Positions 36,301-42,300 of a stretch of DNA of 64,000 nt are shown here, piece after piece. Where the stretch lies: contig NC_087071.1 of assembly GCF_963678635.1 (NCBI RefSeq), positions 5,781,624 through 5,845,623 of the forward strand, given 5' to 3'. The position numbers and the translations under genes were made by a program. Under the pieces are notes generated by a model that had not been told where the DNA came from, did no database searches, and worked only from the letters and a program-made list of their open reading frames with translations. This stretch comes from Symsagittifera roscoffensis (lineage: Eukaryota > Xenacoelomorpha > Acoela > Convolutidae). Numbering within the stretch: the first letter of the stretch is position 1; the number at the start of each line of letters is the position of its first letter.

Positions 36301-39300
36301 ATCTTGCTCCAATAATTTTAAAAAAAAACTTAGTTGTGCACTGGAATCAAGACTAACACGCCCAGTTGGGCATTAGTCTACATGCAAAAAACACCTATCC
36401 TGGCAGTTAGTGAAAAAAAAACTATTTGAATAAGAAGTTTGATTGTACTTTTGTTAAACTTATAATCAATTATAAGAGACAAGTTTAAATGTTCAAGCTA
36501 TTTATAAGCATTTTGATTAATTAAATTGAAGAAACTAGAAACTATCATTATCAACTGCATTTATTACAAAATTGTCAAAAAACTCGTTTCAAGTATCGTT
36601 TATACAAGATCAGACAACTTTTATTTTTGTCATGGTTCTATTAAAACCAATCATTACTTTGCAGTCAAAACGGAAACTTCTGAAGGTGGAAAATGTTGTC
36701 ACCTTTTCGTTCATCTTTAGGCCATGCGGTAATTAGACAACAACTTTTTACAATTTCAAAACTTCATAAATTAGTTGAAAAACTCTCGCGATACTGCGAG
36801 GCCAAACTGTGCATTTTGTGAATTGTGAGTGGATTCCTCAACAGGCAAAGTCAGATTTGTCGCAGAATCCGCAACATTGCTATTTGTCTTTGATCTTCTC
36901 TGCTGTTTTGGATTCCACTGACAATTAGCTAAAACACTGTTAATAAAAATCGCTCCAAAAACAGGCAACTTTGCGAACTCCGCAACAAATTGTGTGGAAT
37001 CCGGAACCAGTTTGCGGAATCCATGAACAAATAGTAATATATGTGTTTAGTAAACTTAAGCTTTCGCGGAATCTGCAAATAAAATTGGAATCCGCAAATT
37101 GTAAGCGGACTCCGCAAATTGTAAGCGGAATCCGCATATATATGTGGTGTCCATTTAAATTTGCGAAATCCGGAACAACGTCTTATATTCGCTTGTTGTA
37201 GAATCTGCAACAAAATTAATGTGCCGACAAAATTTACATTACAACTATTTATGCGCGGAGTCCACTGAAATTTTGTAAGTGGAACCCACTTACAATTTTG
37301 ATCATTTTTAAAGACTTGTCTCTGGAATCCAGTTACATACAGACACAAAACGGTGCGCCTATTCAGTGCACATTTGGCCTCGTAATGAATGGAATTGAGA
37401 AAATGTTTTCGTTTTCTTTTATGGTAGAAATGTTTATTTCTCAAAAAATTTTAATTCAAAAAAGAATACAAAAGCAAAACAAAGAAAACCCTTGTTTGAA
37501 AACTGCTATAACGGCTTTTGACTTTTTCATACCAATCAACATAAAAACAGAAGAGTTTATAAGCAACTTCTCTGCAAGGACATAAAATTGGGTAAAAATT
37601 GAGATTAAATCGATTTCAAAAGTTTGACAGTTTACTAAAATTTCAGGATTTGAACCATTTATAATCGGTTAGTATTGATTGGGAATGGATTTAGTTTCTT
37701 TGAAAAATTTAACTTTTTTATGCCACTTTTTATCGATTATAACACAAACAGATCACAAAGTTAGAACATAAACGACATTAACTCATTTTTTATTGATTGC
37801 GGGGTATTACAGTGCAGATTTGAACTAACCGGACAAAACGAACAAAAATTGAACTTTCAAACGCGTTTTACTATAATTAGGTGGAGATTAGACAAAAAAG
37901 AAGAGAGAAAAGCTGAAAAAACATGATGCGTTTTTTTCTCCGAAGATCTAACCAAAATGTTACCCCAAAAAATAGGTAATTGCGCACCTATAACACCTCC
38001 CCAGCCCCAACCCGCTTGTTCGACCCTCAAGCTATAGGGGTAAAAATGGGATGCGGGTTTATGTGTCGTGATAGGTTAACGAGGTCATACGCTCTGGGGA
38101 ACAAAATAAGGGTCATAAGTAATTGGATGTAGGGGGTAAAAAAAATTCAGCAACAAAATGAAATCAAAAATTTGTAAACGGAAAAGTTGAGACACATATT
38201 TCACTGCCAATTTTCCGATCCAAAATAAGTTTCCCATTATCTACTGCAACTTGTATCATATCTCTTGTATTGAAAAGTTAAGACTACATTTTGGGATAAA
38301 ATATTGAAGTCCATTATAAATATAGATTGGAATTTTCAACACCTGAGATTTGGTTTTGCTTAGTTCAAGTTGCATCAAATATTGCTTGGAAATTTGGCAG
38401 TGTTTCTAATCGGAAACTTTCCGTCATCTAACTTTTGGTTTCTTTTTTGTCGCTGACTTGACAAAAAGTAAGCTTACAATGCGTCTTTAATCGATTTTTG
38501 TTTGTTTATTTTTAAGTATAGAGACTGAAAAAAAAATGATGCAATCAAATTTTTGTCTGCGAAACTCCAGAGCGAGATTAGCTAGAGAGGAAAACAGCCC
38601 ACTATCCTTTTATAATAACCGTTCAAATTTTTTGAAATTTTTTTTTAGATCGTTTGTCAAAATCAATCAACCTGAACTGTTTGCTAAGACCAAATTTTTG
38701 ACGGAGAGATTGGTATGGAAGTTTTTGCGGGACTTTTCAGTGATTCCGCCCGAAATAATTATAAAGATGAACGCATTTGCAAGATGAACGCGTTGTTCAA
38801 ACTGTAATTCGGAAGCGTGTTCGATTTTTACCAATCAGATTTAAGCGTGTAGAATTTTTTGTAACTTGATATTTTTGATCAGTTTGGGCAAACTAAGTAA
38901 AAAGTAAAAAAAAAAAACACATTTGCTGTAGTTTTGTTTTATAGCAAAAAATTGATCTTGAGTAAAAAGAATCCTTTTAGGGACCATGTTCCTGCGGACG
39001 AATGACACAATAGACGAACAGGACAGAGTACTGCTGCTGTTTTTCGTCCTATCCTACGTCGTCATTCTTTCCACTTCCTGTATCCCCATCCTCATCAATT
39101 TACGGCCAGTTTTTCTAAAGGTACAATTTTGCTCTAAGACGGTGTTTTTGTATATCCGGGTTGACCTCCAAACAAAAAGACCGCTATTCATACCCGTTCA
39201 TGAATAGACCTCATACAAAAATGACCAACGAACAAATCAAAATCAATAAACTTGTATGATTAGCAATTTTCTGTTTTAAATTTACATTTTCAGGTCTTTA

Positions 39301-42300
39301 AATGCTTTTGAATAAAATCATTGCTATTTTGTCTGAAAATTTTGACATACTTATTTTCTATCTATATATAAAAAATACAATTTAAATTGTAATTTTGAAT
39401 GATGAAATTAAGTTTACTCTCAAAATTTAGTTTATCTGCCGTATTGAAGGCAATTTGACATTGGTTTTCTCATTTGAGAACACCCTTACTTGTGTAATTT
39501 GTGGCAAAACAAACAGAAAATAAAACGAAACTCAAAAGTGAACTTTTTTCATCAACGGGAAAGCTGGAAACTTTGGAAAAAACTGCTCCTAAATAAATGT
39601 TATTGCTGCTAAATAACGTTCTATTTGAAAACAACGGATATTTTGCATGTGCTATGCAATTGTTGGTGTATGGGCTTATATCGGGCTTCTAAAACCAATA
39701 TTTTCGCAGAAATGACATTTGTTTAATTTAGTCAACACGGGTACCTGCGCGTTTGTTGGAAGGGACATTGATGCAAAAAAAGAATTAAAACTTCAATGGG
39801 GTGAATTTTTTCATGATAAAACCTAAGAAAACAAACTAAGAAGAAGAAGCTACGGTCAGATTTTTAATTGGCCAAAATAATTTTTATCGTGGTTAAATTA
39901 CTTTAGATGTGTCGATGTTTTTGTTTTCAAAACAAGTTTTCAGTTGCTTTCTGATTCTCAATTTGGTATAGAATCTGAAAATAGCAAAAAAATTTGCAAC
40001 AAAACGAACTAAACAGAAATGTAGAGTTAATGTTATAGTGTTTAAGCAAAGATTTCGACGATGCGATTGGAAAACAATCAAAACTAACTCAAAAAATCAC
40101 AAGATTTGAAAAAATTTTTAAAAGTAAACTAGATTCCCAATTAAATGAGATTTCGTTCAAGGAAAGAGCAAATGGAGTGATTGATACTGGACCCTATGTT
40201 GTTGCAACTTTCATTGGTTAGTTTGTACACTTTTAAATTAGATTAAATTAAGTTCTAAACGTACTTCATTTCAATCATTATGGCGGTTGAAGTCTCATCG
40301 GTTGAAAATAGACCGGTTGAAGTCTCATCTATCTTTATCATTTTTGCTTTATGGAAACTGAATCTTTGTATGAGCAAATTATTGGATTTTTCTTTCAATG
40401 GAAAGTCGCTTCAATGGAAAATCTCTGTTATAACATTAAAAACTCTCTTCCAACTCTTAAGAAGAGTTTTTATAAGTGGAAGAACTCATCAGTTATATCA
40501 AAAAACTTAGTTTCATAGATTTCATAATTTCCAAGTTTAGTAGCGTAGTTATAATTGAACTGCTCTAAATACACCAGAGTTGGGCTTTATTGTGGCTTTA
40601 AAAAGTCTAAAGTGACAAAGATAATTACTGGCTCAAAAATGGTGGATGCCATTTTCCCAATTAAAAAGCTGATTTTCATTGACACGGAAACCCAGCTGAT
40701 TACAAACGGTTTTTTTTAAGTTTGGCTTAAACGGATCTTTGGTTCTTGTTTTTTTTCTCCCTAATCATTACCTTCCAGTGATAATAACGATCAACTAGTT
40801 GTTTTCCTGCTTTATAACATTCTAGGTATGCTGCCAGCAGTACTGATAATTACTACCGTCACCTCAATTATGATAGTTTTCATGACCGACATCAAAGGTA
40901 CGGGCTCTTTTTAAATAAAAAAATACGTTTTTTGTATAATCTGTCAGACGGTTTTATAATCTGATTTGAAGGATATCTGCCGCATTTCAGGCATTGGACG
41001 CTCTCAAAGGGTTATCCATTTGATACACTTGAACGAGATTGTTTCTGATCAGCTAATTTAAAATAATTAACGAAAGTAATTTTGGACCCAATGCTCCATA
41101 AATGAGGTTTTTAGGAGTAATGATCGTAGTGACAATCTTATATAGAAGTTGGTGTTTTTTTTTCAGAAAAAATTTCTAAAACGCTCTCTAGTGACAACAT
41201 ATGCGCATTCATACATATTGATGCATTCATGAATGCACTTAGGTATATAAGCATTTTTTGAGTTCTTTTGAAATGCATCTACTAAACACTCCGAATACGA
41301 ACGTGGAAATAGCGCCAAAAAAACATGAACGATTTCTAGTTTCAAAAGTGGAATTTTGTTTTTAGATTTCCAGCAGAGTAAAAACTTTAGCTATTGATTC
41401 AGTTTTCTCAAGTTGGGTTGATAGCATCTGTTTTTTTCTTTGAAATTCGAAAATAGATTTTTGTTCAACAAAATCATTGTTTTCTTTCTTTTTACTTGCG
41501 TTCACTACTTTTTTTTCCATTTTTCAGATGGCTTTTGTTCTGTTATACGGCCCACAATTGATTTAATTAGTTATTTTGATTATCGGCTCAATAAATTTTT
41601 CTCCCGCTGCGCTAAAAATTTCGGAAAATAAAATAAACTGTCTTTTTGTAGACCTTGAAAATTCAACATGGTCGAGCTAAAAAAAAGATCATGAAGCAAT
41701 ACTGATAACTTCATAATGCATTATTAGCGCTAATTTGATTATCTTTGAAATTAAGACAATAGAAAAATTATAAAGTAATATATACTACTTGCATTCAGTT
41801 TCAAGCGTAAGTAATCGATTAGTTTATGTTTTTAGTACCAGTCTTACACATCGAGAAAAAATTGACCTTAATCAATTAATAATTGATTATATTCGCTCCT
41901 GTTGAAATCAAACATAATCAATGATAACACATTAAAATCGTTTATTTTTGATAATTTTTATCCGAATTTCTTATTTGTTTACTTTTGCAGAAAAAATTCA
42001 TTATAAACGATTATAATTGTTTATAATTCTTTTTTTGCCCCTTTTGTCTTCGACCTTGCACCTGAATTGCATATTTTTTATGGTTTTCGTAAACATTGGC
42101 TTATGTGAAAAGCGGGAAAATTGTTTTAACATTTTTCAAATCAATTGAAAATTATAACGTTTTTTTTTCTCATTTTTTCTTGATTCTAGTTGTTTGATGA
42201 AGCGATCTTTAAGTTTTTAACCACCAAAATATCAGCACACTGCTTTAAGTTTACAATTTATATTGAATAGTTAATTTTCAGCTACCGCGGGTTTCTTTCA

